This document shows positions 1 to 8,354 of a stretch of DNA of 42,671 nt, piece after piece. The notes below the pieces were generated by a model. It was not told where the DNA came from and searched no databases. It was given only the letters and a program-made list of their open reading frames with translations. Positions within the stretch are counted from its first letter, which is position 1. Every line of letters begins with the position of its first letter. The position numbers and the translations under genes are program-made. Source of the stretch: Bacillota bacterium (GTDB lineage Bacteria > Bacillota > Bacilli > Paenibacillales > NBRC-103111); the NCBI GenBank assembly GCA_023393235.1, contig JAEWMH010000048.1, positions 1 through 42,671 on the forward strand. The letters are read 5' to 3'.

Positions 1-170
1 GAGTGGAGTGGTACTGGGAAGTACGTGGTGACGGGAGAAAGGTGCGGGGAACGCGAATGTAGCGTGGTGATGGGAAGCGGCGTATTGGAAAACGAGCAAT
101 AAGGAGCAGAATGCGAAATGGGGGTAAGTGGAAACTGGGCAACAGCGGGGGTGCCGTGCTGAAGCTGAGG
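1..170. other. Intergenic, nothing recognised
   Basis: This G-rich stretch at the window edge shows no ORF with a credible ribosome binding site, no clear promoter and no inverted repeat. It runs directly into the first four-unit repeat element at 171. Confidence 0.4.
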
Positions 171-356
171 CTAACGGCGGCAGGATCCCTTATTTCCCCG
201 GATTTTCCTCCGAAAAAGATCTAACGGCGGTGACAGACGTTATTTGCCCCTTTTTGGCCAGCTGATGGCGCGAAAACAGGGAAATAGCGTCCGTAGCCGC
301 CGTTAGATTTTGGAGAAGGCGATTTCGGGCTAAATAGCGGCGCTCACCGCCGTTAG
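171..356. repeat. Four-unit inverted repeat element B1
   Basis: There are two forward units starting CTAACGGCGG at 171 and 221 and two inverted units ending CCGCCGTTAG at 306 and 356. Each unit carries TATTT (AAATA when inverted) about 20 nt in from the CTAACGG end. Forward starts are 50 bp apart and inverted ends are 50 bp apart. The inner pair shares ACGnTATTT, so it can fold as a nested hairpin (unit 1 with 4, unit 2 with 3). The spacers are unlike those of the other copies. It is the TATTT subtype, like 30958-31142. Confidence 0.8.
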
Positions 357-437
357 AATCAGGGCAGCGCGGGTAACAGGGCAGGTTGGGTGGCTAAAGC
401 AGCAGACTGGTAGAGCATCCCGGGATACGCCGAACTG

Positions 438-622
438 CTAACGGAACTCAGAAGCGCTTAGCGGCTGAAAAGGGACCAATTTGATTTTTAACGGAACCCT
501 GCGCCTCTTAGCGCACATTTTGCACCCGATTTGCCGTAGCTGCCCCGGCTAAGCATCTCTTAGTTCCGTTAGAGCGCCAAGGCAGCCGATTTCGGCCTCT
601 AAGTGCCTCCTGGTTCCGTTAG
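438..622. repeat. Four-unit inverted repeat element B2
   Basis: Forward units (CTAACGGAAC, TTAACGGAAC) start at 438 and 488. Inverted units ending GTTCCGTTAG end at 572 and 622. The spacing is again 50 bp on each side and the total is 185 bp. This is the CTTAG subtype. Units 1 and 4 share CTTAGnGGCnGAAA beyond the common core, which supports pairing of outer with outer. The following 120 bases are rich in CCGGCCAACCG-like words but hold no gene. Confidence 0.8.
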
Positions 623-759
623 CGGATAACCGGCTCAGCCGGTTCCCCGCCCTAGCCGGCCAACCGACCACTCTGGCCTCACCTCCGCCAACCGGCCAGC
701 TGGCCTCTCTGTCTAACCCTGGCTTAACCGACCAACCTGCTATCCCTCGGCTCCGGCCG

Positions 760-1428
760 TCAGCCCGCCATATTATTCTTTGAGTCCTGGGGCGAAAACA
801 CCGAGATGTGGCTCACCTTGCCAGTGGCCGCCGGAATGATGAACTTCAGTTCGAAGTCCTTCCCGGCGGGATAAACATAGATGGTGTCGTCGCCGTTCTT
901 GCGGATATCCGCCGACTTGCCCAGGGCCGCTTCAATGTCGGCCAGCTTCAGCTCCTGCAGATTGGGAGCGCTGGAGCGCACATCGAAAATTTTGCTGCCT
1001 TTATTGAAGCCGAACACGGTATTTTTCTTGCTGTAGGTGGAGTAGATGCCGTGACCGGCGGATTCCTTCTTGTCCGGCTCGCCCCAGGCCTTCTCCACAT
1101 CCTCAATCAGGCCGGTATGCGCGGCGAATTCCACGCCTGGCGCTTTGCCTTGTTTGGCCAGCTCCAGAAGCTCGTGGAGGAGCTGTTTTTTATCCGCCGC
1201 AGGGGAGGCGGTAGGCGCAGCCGTAGCCGGTTTCGATGAGGCAGCGGCAGAAGCGCCTGGCGAAGCGGCAGCCGGCGGCGATGCTGCCGGGACAGAGGCT
1301 GCCGGGGCAGTAGCGCCGGACGGGGCCGTGGACGGAGCGGCCGTGCTGCCGTCATTGCAGCCGGCCAGTACGGCAAGGGCTGCGGACAGAGCAATCGCGG
1401 CGATAACGGAATGTTGAAGCTTCATCAT
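760..1428 (-). CDS. YjgB/DUF4309-type lipoprotein
   Basis: Predicted membrane-anchored extracytoplasmic lipoprotein of 222 residues. The signal peptide ends in the lipobox LAGC (Cys about residue 24). A low-complexity Ala/Pro/Ser linker follows to about residue 78 and probably spans the cell wall. The C-terminal domain (about 80-222, with GKAPGVEFAAHTG and an EKAWGEPDKKE stretch) resembles the DUF4309/YjgB family, whose biochemical function is unknown. The start at 1428 follows AAGGAGG with good spacing; a second ATG lies at 1425. A longer reading frame to 1515 has no ribosome binding site and overlaps the next gene. It lies 77 nt downstream of the SgrR-like gene on the same strand, so co-transcription is possible. 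Confidence 0.8.
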   Translation of the reverse strand: MMKLQHSVIAAIALSAALAVLAGCNDGSTAAPSTAPSGATAPAASVPAASPPAAASPGASAAASSKPATAAPTASPAADKKQLLHELLELAKQGKAPGVEFAAHTGLIEDVEKAWGEPDKKESAGHGIYSTYSKKNTVFGFNKGSKIFDVRSSAPNLQELKLADIEAALGKSADIRKNGDDTIYVYPAGKDFELKFIIPAATGKVSHISVFSPQDSKNNMAG

Positions 1429-1505
1429 GATGCCTCCTTGTGTGTACATGGTATGCAGAACAGGACGAAAAGAACCTCTCCTTATCTTTACCCCATTTCT
1501 CCAAC

Positions 1506-3233
1506 CTATGGGCATGGGGTCTCAGGAGGGAACCAAATTTGCCGCAGATCGATCCAGCCCTGGCTATTGAAGGACAGCCCGCGGACAGAGGGGAGATAGG
1601 CGGTTTCCAGGGGCTTTTCGTAGAGAATCCGCAAAAGCCGCTCCTCGTCCAGAAGCTCCTCCAGCTGCCGGAAAAATCCGGCCCGCTCCTTCACATCAGC
1701 CTTATGCCGCACTCCGGAAAGCAAGCTCTGGACCCTGCTTTTGATGGGAGGCTCCATATGTTCGCTCACCGTATGGTAAAGGTCGAACAGCCGCAGCTCC
1801 TCATCCTGGTCCCGGATCAGCGAAAAGATAATCAGATCGGCCTGCAGTCTGGCCGCCCCCTTAAACGCCTCCGGCTCCAGAAGCAGCAGCCGGCTGGGAA
1901 TGCCCCGCCCGAGAAGCCGGGCGGCAACAAGCTCCCCATCCTCCCGGTACTGGGGGATGGTGGCAATTAACAGCGGCCTGTCCGCCAGAAGCGGCAGAGC
2001 CGTGTCCTTCACCTCCCCGATGTCCCCGGTATCACCCGCCCCATAAAACTCCCCGCCACGGATCCCCTCCATAACAGCCGCTCTTAACGCCGGCTGCTGC
2101 AGCGGCCCCCCAGACCCGGTATTGCAGGTGACGAACTTGCGGATGGACGCATGGGAATGCATCCGGCTCCAGCCTGTTTCCGCCTCCGCCCCCGGGTTGT
2201 GGATCAGGTGGAACGGGGAGCCCTCCACCTCCGGTCCGGCAGGATCGCCGCCGGTCCAAGGGACATGGATAATCTCCGCCCGGTCCAGTTGGGCCCTGCC
2301 CAAATGGTAGGCGGGAAAAGCCTCCAGAATGCAGTGGCGCCCGTTCAGCTCCGCTACCCGGAACGGACCAGTGCCAACAGGCTTCAGCCCGAAGGCCTCC
2401 TCTTCTGTTCCGTGCAGCTCCTCCGGCAGGATGGAAGCCCGGCTGGTGCACAGAAACGGCAGGAAGAGTTCATTGGGCTCCGCCAGCTCCATCAAAACTG
2501 CCAAGGGACCCAAGGCTTCGATCCTGCGCAGGGTTTTGACAATAGAGCTGTACAGGAGCGGCCGCCCGCTGCCGGACAGGCGCCGGAGGGAATACACCAC
2601 GTCCCGGGAGGTCAGGGGCTGCCCGTTGTGGAACTGGATCCCCTTGCGCAGATAAAAAACCCAGCGGGTGCGGCTGCCGTCCGTTTCCCAGGCATGGGCG
2701 GCAAGGGGCTCAATCTCCCCGCTCCTCCCGTTCCGGCGGACCAGACCGTCGAACACATGGCTCGCCACAAAGGACTCTGCCGTAAGATTCATATACAGCG
2801 GGTCAATGGTATGCAGCTTTTGCCGGAGGGGGAGACGCAGGGTATCAACCTGGCTGTCTGGCCCGCTTTCCCGGTGATGCCCGAAAAAACCCAACAACCG
2901 GCTTTGAAGCGCCTGCTCCAGCTGGGGGGTCTGCACATATGCACGGATCTGCCTCACCGCCTGCTCCAGCTCCCGGCCGCTTAATGCCGCTGTCACCGCC
3001 TCAACGGCGATTTGCTCTGCGGCGACCGCAAATTCCAGACCGGAGCGGCTGCCCCGTCCCCGTTTGGGAGACCAGACGATCCACCCCAGCCGCACCATGG
3101 CCGTAACCACATTCAGGGCGTGACGGTGGGTGCAGTCCAGCACCTGGGCGATTTCGTCCAGAGTGGTTTCCGTTTTGGCGCCGGAGCCGCCGTAATGGGC
3201 ATGGAGCCTCAAGAATTGGGGATGCAGCTTCAT
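1506..3233 (-). CDS. SgrR-like regulator with peptide-binding-protein domain
   Basis: A 575-residue protein. The N-terminal 110 residues form a winged-helix SgrR_N-like DNA-binding region (TTLDEIAQVLDCTHRHALN, then a VVTAMVRLGWIVWSPKRGRG wing). Residues of roughly 140-480 match the SBP_bac_5 oligopeptide/nickel-binding fold (DPLYMNLTAESFVASHVFDG, WVFYLRKGIQFHNGQPLTS). No signal peptide is present, so the binding domain is cytoplasmic and probably senses a small ligand. Family knowledge: E. coli SgrR acts in sugar-phosphate stress; Firmicute relatives are mostly uncharacterised. The start at 3233 has GGGAGGG eight bases upstream. It is divergent from the DUF4173 gene across 128 bp. Confidence 0.85.
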   Translation of the reverse strand: MKLHPQFLRLHAHYGGSGAKTETTLDEIAQVLDCTHRHALNVVTAMVRLGWIVWSPKRGRGSRSGLEFAVAAEQIAVEAVTAALSGRELEQAVRQIRAYVQTPQLEQALQSRLLGFFGHHRESGPDSQVDTLRLPLRQKLHTIDPLYMNLTAESFVASHVFDGLVRRNGRSGEIEPLAAHAWETDGSRTRWVFYLRKGIQFHNGQPLTSRDVVYSLRRLSGSGRPLLYSSIVKTLRRIEALGPLAVLMELAEPNELFLPFLCTSRASILPEELHGTEEEAFGLKPVGTGPFRVAELNGRHCILEAFPAYHLGRAQLDRAEIIHVPWTGGDPAGPEVEGSPFHLIHNPGAEAETGWSRMHSHASIRKFVTCNTGSGGPLQQPALRAAVMEGIRGGEFYGAGDTGDIGEVKDTALPLLADRPLLIATIPQYREDGELVAARLLGRGIPSRLLLLEPEAFKGAARLQADLIIFSLIRDQDEELRLFDLYHTVSEHMEPPIKSRVQSLLSGVRHKADVKERAGFFRQLEELLDEERLLRILYEKPLETAYLPSVRGLSFNSQGWIDLRQIWFPPETPCP

Positions 3234-3361
3234 GGATCAAACCCTCCCGGAATTTATGGTCCTTGTTCCTAAAATACGAAATAAACCGTGCCCAGCTTTC
3301 TATTTATTTTCTTATTTTATCAGGTAAGATGGGAGATAGAAAGAATTAGGAGGTTATTTCC

Positions 3362-4870
3362 ATGAAGGCTGCGGCCAGCCGGCTTTACGGCAAACCGCTT
3401 GCGCTGCTGCTGGTGGCGGTGCTGGTGGGAGCGGTGCATCAGTGGCTGTTTTTTGAGCATGAGCCCGGAGTTTCGTTTCCGTTGTTTGTGCTGCTGTTTT
3501 ATCTGTTTATGTATGCGGGGGCAAAGGACAAGCTTCGCCCTGTAACCGGATTCGCTTGTTATCTGGGGGTTGTGGTTGGGCTGCTGGCGTTATCCTTCCT
3601 GTTTTTTGATTCGGATCTGTTCAGGGGGCTGAATGCGTTGGCTGTTCCCGGGCTGGCGCTGGTCCACATGGCGTACTGCCTGGACTGGAGACGTCCGGAT
3701 TGGGGCCGGGCCGGCCTGATTCTGATTGCCCTCGATCATGTCATCACCCAGAACCTGCGGCATTGGAAAACCGCGATGGAGCTTCTTTTTGCTTCTGAGG
3801 CCGGAAGGATGGAGGCGAAACGCCGGGAAACGCTGAAGGCGGTGCTGCTTGGACTGGCTATTGCTATCCCGCTGTTGGCTGTGGTGGTATCCTTGCTGGC
3901 ATCTGCCGATGGTATTTTCCATCAGGTGCTGGATGGTATTCCCGGCTGGTTCGCCGGATTAACTCTGACCGAAAGCGGCATCAGGCTGTTATGGACGGCT
4001 CTGATGGGGCTGGGCCTATTCGGATATGTATACGGCTTTATTCAGCCGGACCGGGATGAAGAGGAAACGGAGCCTGCAGTCCGGGGGGATAAGGAGACCA
4101 GGGACAGTCCTCTCATGGATTTTGGGATAAGTCCGGTTACAACGGCAACGGTGCTGGCTTTGGTCAATGTGGTGTATGTGCTGTTTGTGGCGCTTCAGTT
4201 CAGCTATTTGTTCGGGGCATGGGAGGGTGTGCTGCCGCAGGGGGTCACCTATGCGGATTATGCCCGCAAGGGCTTCGGCGAGCTGGTGGCGGTCACGGCG
4301 CTGAACTATGTTCTCCTGCTGGCCAGTTTGACTGCCGCGGATGGTCCCGCCAAAGGGGCTGCCCGCTTCAACCGGTGGATGCTTTATCTTCTGGTAGGCT
4401 GTTCCTGTGTCATGCTGTATTCGGCATACAGCAGGCTTGCCCTGTACGAGGAGGCTTACGGCTACACGGTGCTGCGTTTTCTGGTCCATGCTTTTATGAT
4501 TTTCCTGGCGCTCCTGCTGGTGCTGGCCGCCATCCGGGTAAGACTTCCCCGCTTTCCACTCATGCGCTGTTATATTTTGCTGGGACTGGGCGCTTATGTA
4601 CTGTTGAATTACATCGGGATGGAATCGGTAATCACAAGGCTGAATATAGAGCGTTACGAGCAAAGCGGCAAGCTTGACACGGACTATCTGATGGGCTTGT
4701 CCAGCGATGCCCTGCCCAGACTGTCCAAGCTGGACAGTACGGCTGCTCCGGATTTCGAGGAACGCCTGCACCGTAAGCTGGAGCTGATCCGCCAGAAAAA
4801 GGACTGGCAATCTTTTAATCTGGCGGACTACCGGGCGGAGCAGGCATTGAACAAACGCTTCGCGGACTGA
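3362..4870 (+). CDS. DUF4173/DUF4153 polytopic membrane protein
   Basis: A 502-residue integral membrane protein with about ten to twelve hydrophobic segments. A charged cytoplasmic loop lies near residues 228-250 (DRDEEETEPAVRGDKETRDS). The hydrophilic C-terminal tail carries LDTDYLMGLSSDALPRL, a tail motif I associate with the DUF4173 family. Members are widespread in Firmicutes and have no established function. The ribosome binding site is TTAGGAGG with ideal spacing to ATG 3362. The A+T-rich upstream region contains TAAGAT as a possible -10. No operon partner is obvious apart from the small ORF at 4960. Confidence 0.82.
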   Translation: MKAAASRLYGKPLALLLVAVLVGAVHQWLFFEHEPGVSFPLFVLLFYLFMYAGAKDKLRPVTGFACYLGVVVGLLALSFLFFDSDLFRGLNALAVPGLALVHMAYCLDWRRPDWGRAGLILIALDHVITQNLRHWKTAMELLFASEAGRMEAKRRETLKAVLLGLAIAIPLLAVVVSLLASADGIFHQVLDGIPGWFAGLTLTESGIRLLWTALMGLGLFGYVYGFIQPDRDEEETEPAVRGDKETRDSPLMDFGISPVTTATVLALVNVVYVLFVALQFSYLFGAWEGVLPQGVTYADYARKGFGELVAVTALNYVLLLASLTAADGPAKGAARFNRWMLYLLVGCSCVMLYSAYSRLALYEEAYGYTVLRFLVHAFMIFLALLLVLAAIRVRLPRFPLMRCYILLGLGAYVLLNYIGMESVITRLNIERYEQSGKLDTDYLMGLSSDALPRLSKLDSTAAPDFEERLHRKLELIRQKKDWQSFNLADYRAEQALNKRFAD

Positions 4871-4959
4871 GCTTGTAGTGACCTCCGGCTGGGACACTGC
4901 GGCACATAGGACGACTTCCCTCTTTCATAAAGTAGTAAAAAGACAAGGGAGGCGTTGGT

Positions 4960-5097
4960 ATGGGCGGCTTGCGCCAGCTGGATTGGCAATTGGTGTCGTT
5001 CGTGGCGGTAAGCGTATGCATAGAGCTGCTGGGCGGCATGCGTTACCCCCGCATCTATTACTGCGGCCCCAGACGGGATACGGGGGACAAAATGTAA
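4960..5097 (+). CDS. Small hypothetical protein, 45 aa
   Basis: ATG at 4960 is preceded by AAGGGAGG with eight-base spacing and opens a 45-codon frame. The product begins MGGLRQLDWQ, has a short hydrophobic stretch (LVSFVAVSVCIELLGG) and ends in a basic, aromatic tail (RYPRIYYCGPRRD). It lies 89 bases after the DUF4173 gene, and a rho-independent terminator follows at 5167. I do not recognise a family. Support is the ribosome binding site, the intervening position and the terminator; there is no homology evidence. Confidence 0.5.
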   Translation: MGGLRQLDWQLVSFVAVSVCIELLGGMRYPRIYYCGPRRDTGDKM

Positions 5098-5166
5098 CGG
5101 ACGGAGTGGCTGCTGACGTTACATGTCCGCTAGTCATGAGGCTGATTTGAGGATCGTTCCGAAGTA

Positions 5167-5195
5167 AGGCTTGCCGGAAACGGCAGGCCTTTTTT
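5167..5195 (+). terminator. Rho-independent terminator
   Basis: The arms AGGCTTGCCG and CGGCAGGCCT pair around a GAAA tetraloop with one G-T wobble and are followed by a run of T. It closes the transcript of the DUF4173 gene and the small ORF. Confidence 0.85.
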
Positions 5196-5295
5196 ATGGG
5201 GGTCGGAATAATGAAATAAAGGATATGGTCCGGATAAAGAATGTGCATGTTAAAAGATAAACGTCTGATCTACAATGAAATGGAGGATAAATACT

Positions 5296-5313
5296 ATGCT
5301 TATTACGGGGTGA
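5296..5313 (+). other. Five-codon leader minicistron
   Basis: GGAGG at 5282-5286 sits nine bases before an ATG that reads only MLITG and a TGA. The FAD gene start follows seven bases later at 5321 with no good ribosome binding site of its own. It could couple translation of the oxidoreductase to ribosomes ending at the TGA. Alternatively there may be a sequencing or real frameshift and the true start is 5296. Confidence 0.35.
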
Positions 5314-5320
5314 TCTTGCG

Positions 5321-7624
5321 ATGAGGGAAGAAGTGGTCCGCTCAGATATTACGGTGGTCGGCGGCGGTTTGGCGGGAGTATGTGCAGCCGTGGCAGCGGC
5401 CCGGCTGGGGCAAAAAGTGGCGCTTATTAATAACCGTCCGGTGTTGGGCGGCAATTCCAGCAGCGAGGTAAGAGTGTGGGTATGCGGGGCCACGGCCCAC
5501 GGTACCAACCGTTATGCCCGGGAAACAGGGATTATGGGAGAGCTGTTTACGGAGAATCAGTACCGCAATCCGGAGGGGAATCCGTATTTTTGGGATTTGA
5601 CCATTCTGGAAACCGTACGGGCGGAGCCGAACATCAGCCTCTTTTTGAATACGGATGTGCATGAAGTGGAGGCGGACGGAGATGCGGACAACCGGGTGAT
5701 CCGTTCCGTCACCGGCTGGATGATGGGATCGGAGCGGCGGATTCGTTTCGAAAGCAATATGTTTCTCGATTGCACCGGGGACGGTCTGGTGGGTTTCCTG
5801 GCGGGAGCCAAATACCGGATCGGCCGGGAGGCGTTCAGCGAATACGGCGAGGATTGGGCGCCGGAGGTTTCCGATAGCATTACGCTGGGTAGTACGCTCC
5901 TGTTTTATACCAAGGACACGGGCAAGCCGGTGAAGTATGTGCCGCCAACCTTCGCCAAGGACATTACCCAAACCAATATCCCGCTGCGCCGGGTTATCCG
6001 GAGCGGCGACAACGGCTGCGCCTATTGGTGGATCGAATGGGGCGGCGAGCTGGATATTGTGGATCAGAATGAGCGCATCCGCGATGAATTGTGGTCGGTG
6101 ATTTACGGGATTTGGGATTATATCAAAAATTCCGGCCAATTCGACGCGGACAACATGACTCTGGAGTGGATAGGCTCTGTGCCGGGCAAACGCGAGTACC
6201 GCCGCTTCGTCGGAGATTATGTAGTGAAGCAGCAGGATATTATCGCCCAGGAGCCTTTTCATGACCGGATCGGCTTCGGCGGCTGGTCCATTGATCTCCA
6301 CCCGCCCCAAGGGGTGTATTCTGAGGAGAGCGGCTCCAAGCATCTCCATGCGGACGGGGTGTATCATATTCCGTATCGCTCCTTGTACTCTGCGAATGTA
6401 TCCAATCTGCTGTTCGCCGGACGGAATGTCAGTGCATCCCACGTGGCCTTCGGCACCCTCCGGGTGATGGCGACCTGCGCCATTATGGGTGAAGCGGCAG
6501 GCACCGGTGCAGCACTGGCCTCCTTCATGGGCATCACCCCCCGTGAGGTGGGGGAGCGGCATCTGGCTGATTTGCAGCGGACCATGCTCCGGCAGGATGC
6601 CTCCATTATCGGTTTGGCGCTGGACGATCCGGAGGATCTGGCCCGGTCGGCCGAGGTCCGCGCCTCTTCCACATTGGCGTACCCTGTTTTGGAAAAGCCC
6701 GGTGCCGAAGCGCACCCGCTGACCCATGATACGGGGCTTTTGTTCCCGGTTGGCCCGTGCGGCCTTGGCAAGCTGGAGCTTCTGGCGGATGTGAAGGCGG
6801 ATACTGTGCTTCGTGTGGAGCTGTGGGATACAGGGAAACCCGAGAACTACGTACCGGCCGGTTTGGTTGGCGAGGTTTCCGTTGAAGCTGCTGCAGGAGA
6901 GGGACAATGGCTGGCGCTGGCGCTTTCGTGGAAGCCGGAACACTTGCAAAATGCCTTTGTGGTTATCCGGGCCAACGATGCGGTTTCCCTGCGGCATGCA
7001 GACGGGACGTTGACCGGTGTGCTCACCTTCCTCAAAGGTGACAAGCCCCGGGTTTCCTCTGCCATGGAGGACCATCAACCCGACCAGCCTGTGGTCCAAT
7101 GGAGCATGCGGCAGCTGGTGCGGAAAGCATTCTGCTTCCGGGCTCTGCCCATGGGGACTGCTGAGGGCGTTGGGGCCGGTGAGGCGGCAGCGGCTGTTTC
7201 ACCCTATGCACCCGCCTCCGTTACCGACGGTTATCTGCGTCCGTATAGCGGCCCCCATTCCTGGGTATCCGCCCCGCTGGCGGAGGAGGGAGAGGCGTGG
7301 CTGGAGCTGGTATGGCCGGAGCCGGTGCGCTTCAACGAAATTCAGGTGATTTTTAATGATGATGTAAATGAGGACCTGATTAACCTGCATCACCACTTCA
7401 CCCCCTTCCCGGTTATTCCGGAGCTGGCCCGGGCGTACCGCCTGGAGATTCCTGCCCCCGAAGGGGACGGGTGGGTGGTCCTGGCGGAGGAAGCCGGCAA
7501 CCGCAAGCGCAACCGGGTGCACCGGCTGGCGGCTGAGGCCAAAACCAGCCGGCTGCGGCTTACCGTCGCCGGGACCAACGGCGGGGAGTACGCCGAGGTG
7601 GTACACATCGGCGTCAGGGTGTAA
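5321..7624 (+). CDS. FAD-dependent oxidoreductase, PF12831 type
   Basis: A 767-residue protein. The N-terminus has a Rossmann dinucleotide-binding motif GGGLAG (G14, G16, G19), followed by VLGGNSSSEVRVWVCGA, typical of the FAD_oxidored family. A second FAD-contact segment near residues 350-400 reads LLFAGRNVSASHVAFGTLRV and MGEAAGTGAAL. The C-terminal third (about 450-767) looks like beta-sandwich or carbohydrate-binding material (HSWVSAPLAEEGEAWLELVWP). No signal peptide is present, so it is cytoplasmic. Family members often sit in polysaccharide-utilisation loci but substrates are mostly unknown. Translation start is uncertain (see 5296). It is monocistronic, with hairpin repeats following its stop. 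Confidence 0.8.
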   Translation: MREEVVRSDITVVGGGLAGVCAAVAAARLGQKVALINNRPVLGGNSSSEVRVWVCGATAHGTNRYARETGIMGELFTENQYRNPEGNPYFWDLTILETVRAEPNISLFLNTDVHEVEADGDADNRVIRSVTGWMMGSERRIRFESNMFLDCTGDGLVGFLAGAKYRIGREAFSEYGEDWAPEVSDSITLGSTLLFYTKDTGKPVKYVPPTFAKDITQTNIPLRRVIRSGDNGCAYWWIEWGGELDIVDQNERIRDELWSVIYGIWDYIKNSGQFDADNMTLEWIGSVPGKREYRRFVGDYVVKQQDIIAQEPFHDRIGFGGWSIDLHPPQGVYSEESGSKHLHADGVYHIPYRSLYSANVSNLLFAGRNVSASHVAFGTLRVMATCAIMGEAAGTGAALASFMGITPREVGERHLADLQRTMLRQDASIIGLALDDPEDLARSAEVRASSTLAYPVLEKPGAEAHPLTHDTGLLFPVGPCGLGKLELLADVKADTVLRVELWDTGKPENYVPAGLVGEVSVEAAAGEGQWLALALSWKPEHLQNAFVVIRANDAVSLRHADGTLTGVLTFLKGDKPRVSSAMEDHQPDQPVVQWSMRQLVRKAFCFRALPMGTAEGVGAGEAAAAVSPYAPASVTDGYLRPYSGPHSWVSAPLAEEGEAWLELVWPEPVRFNEIQVIFNDDVNEDLINLHHHFTPFPVIPELARAYRLEIPAPEGDGWVVLAEEAGNRKRNRVHRLAAEAKTSRLRLTVAGTNGGEYAEVVHIGVRV

Positions 7625-7662
7625 AGCGCGCAGCGGCGGGGGAGGCTCCCGCTGCGGAGAGG

Positions 7663-7861
7663 GGATTCGAATAGCGGAAACGGATTTCCGCTATTCGAAT
7701 CCTTGGTTTGTGAAACGGGGGATAACGGAAGCACATTTCCGTTATCCCCCGTTTTTGGTGGGGTGCTGGCCCATGGCAGGGGGAATAGCGGAAGCTGGCT
7801 TCCGCTATTCCGGGCCGCGGGCCGCGTGGGGGGCTGATAGCGGAAAGGTGCTTCCGCTATG
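7663..7861. repeat. Hairpin quartet A1
   Basis: Four hairpins have TAGCGGAA- or TAACGGAA-type left arms starting at 7672, 7723, 7786 and 7838 (steps 51, 63, 52). Stems extend perfectly outside the core and differ in each copy: 18 bp in the first (7663-7702), 18 bp in the second (7713-7754), 13 bp in the third (7782-7811). The second is flanked by an A run and a T run and could terminate the FAD gene transcript. A smaller hairpin, CAGCGG/CCGCTG, lies at about 7631-7655. Confidence 0.85.
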
Positions 7862-7950
7862 GTTGGGGCGGTGCCCCGGGTCGGGCAGGGGCAGACGCTA
7901 ATGCTCACACACCCAAGCTGCAACAGGCCCCGCCTCGAAGCAGCATGGGG

Positions 7951-8149
7951 CAGCGGATAGCGGAAGGGTGATTGCCGCTATTTTGCTAAGCAAACAGCAA
8001 ACAAGCGAATAACGGAAGGGTAGCTTCCGTTATTCGCTTGTTTTGGTGCCCACAGACCCTCAGATGGGCACAATAGCGGAAGAATCCCTTCCGCTATAGC
8101 CCTTCACAGGCCTGTCGGTTGAGGATAGCGGAAGAAAACCTTCCGCTAA
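7951..8149. repeat. Hairpin quartet A2
   Basis: Left arms start at 7958, 8010, 8074 and 8126 (steps 52, 64, 52). The first unit is degenerate (right arm TGCCGCTA). The second is a perfect 20-bp stem (7999-8018 with 8024-8043) of the TAACGGAAG variant, followed by TTTT. The others have TAGCGGAAG paired with CTTCCGCTA. The quartet lies between convergent genes, 90 bp after quartet A1. Confidence 0.85.
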
Positions 8150-8173
8150 TTCGCGTGGCGAGCCTCCAAGAAC

Positions 8174-8330
8174 CCGGTGCAGCCATCCGCTTTTGGCTCT
8201 GGCCCATGGGTCCAACGCTCCCGGCGCAGCCCCCCGCTTTTGGCTCTGGCCCATGGGTCCAACGCTCCCGGCGCAGCCATCCGCTTTTGCCACTGGCCCA
8301 TGGTACCGGCGCAGCCATCCGCTTTTGGCC
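8174..8330. repeat. Degenerate 47-bp tandem repeat
   Basis: Three and a half head-to-tail copies begin at 8174, 8221, 8268 and 8306, each starting CCGGYGCAGCC. Copies 1 and 2 are full 47-mers and almost identical, copy 3 is shortened to 38 bp and copy 4 is about 25 bp. All contain CCGCTTTTG, and the first three contain TGGCCCATGG. They lie just past the stop codon of the leftward oxidoreductase gene. ORFs crossing them in several frames look like by-products of the repetition. Confidence 0.85.
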
Positions 8331-8354
8331 TCCAAGTGCCTGCCGCCCTTACCC

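Noticed and set aside
171..622. Insertion-sequence ends or a MITE with target duplications
   Set aside because: Each element is symmetric, but I found no flanking direct duplications and no transposase, and the spacers are not conserved between copies. A mobile origin is not excluded, only unsupported.
1440..2984. Plus-strand ORFs opposite the SgrR-like gene
   Set aside because: The composition (Gln/Pro/Gly-rich) and lack of ribosome binding sites mark them as shadows.
5342..7099. 585-residue minus-strand ORF opposite the FAD oxidoreductase
   Set aside because: It shows no domain pattern and no start signals; the plus strand carries a clear FAD-binding motif.
7663..8149. CRISPR-like array of palindromic repeats with spacers
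   Set aside because: Units are degenerate, spacer lengths alternate (about 30 and 41), flanking arms are part of the stems, and no cas gene is present. The same units recur in a distant intergenic region.
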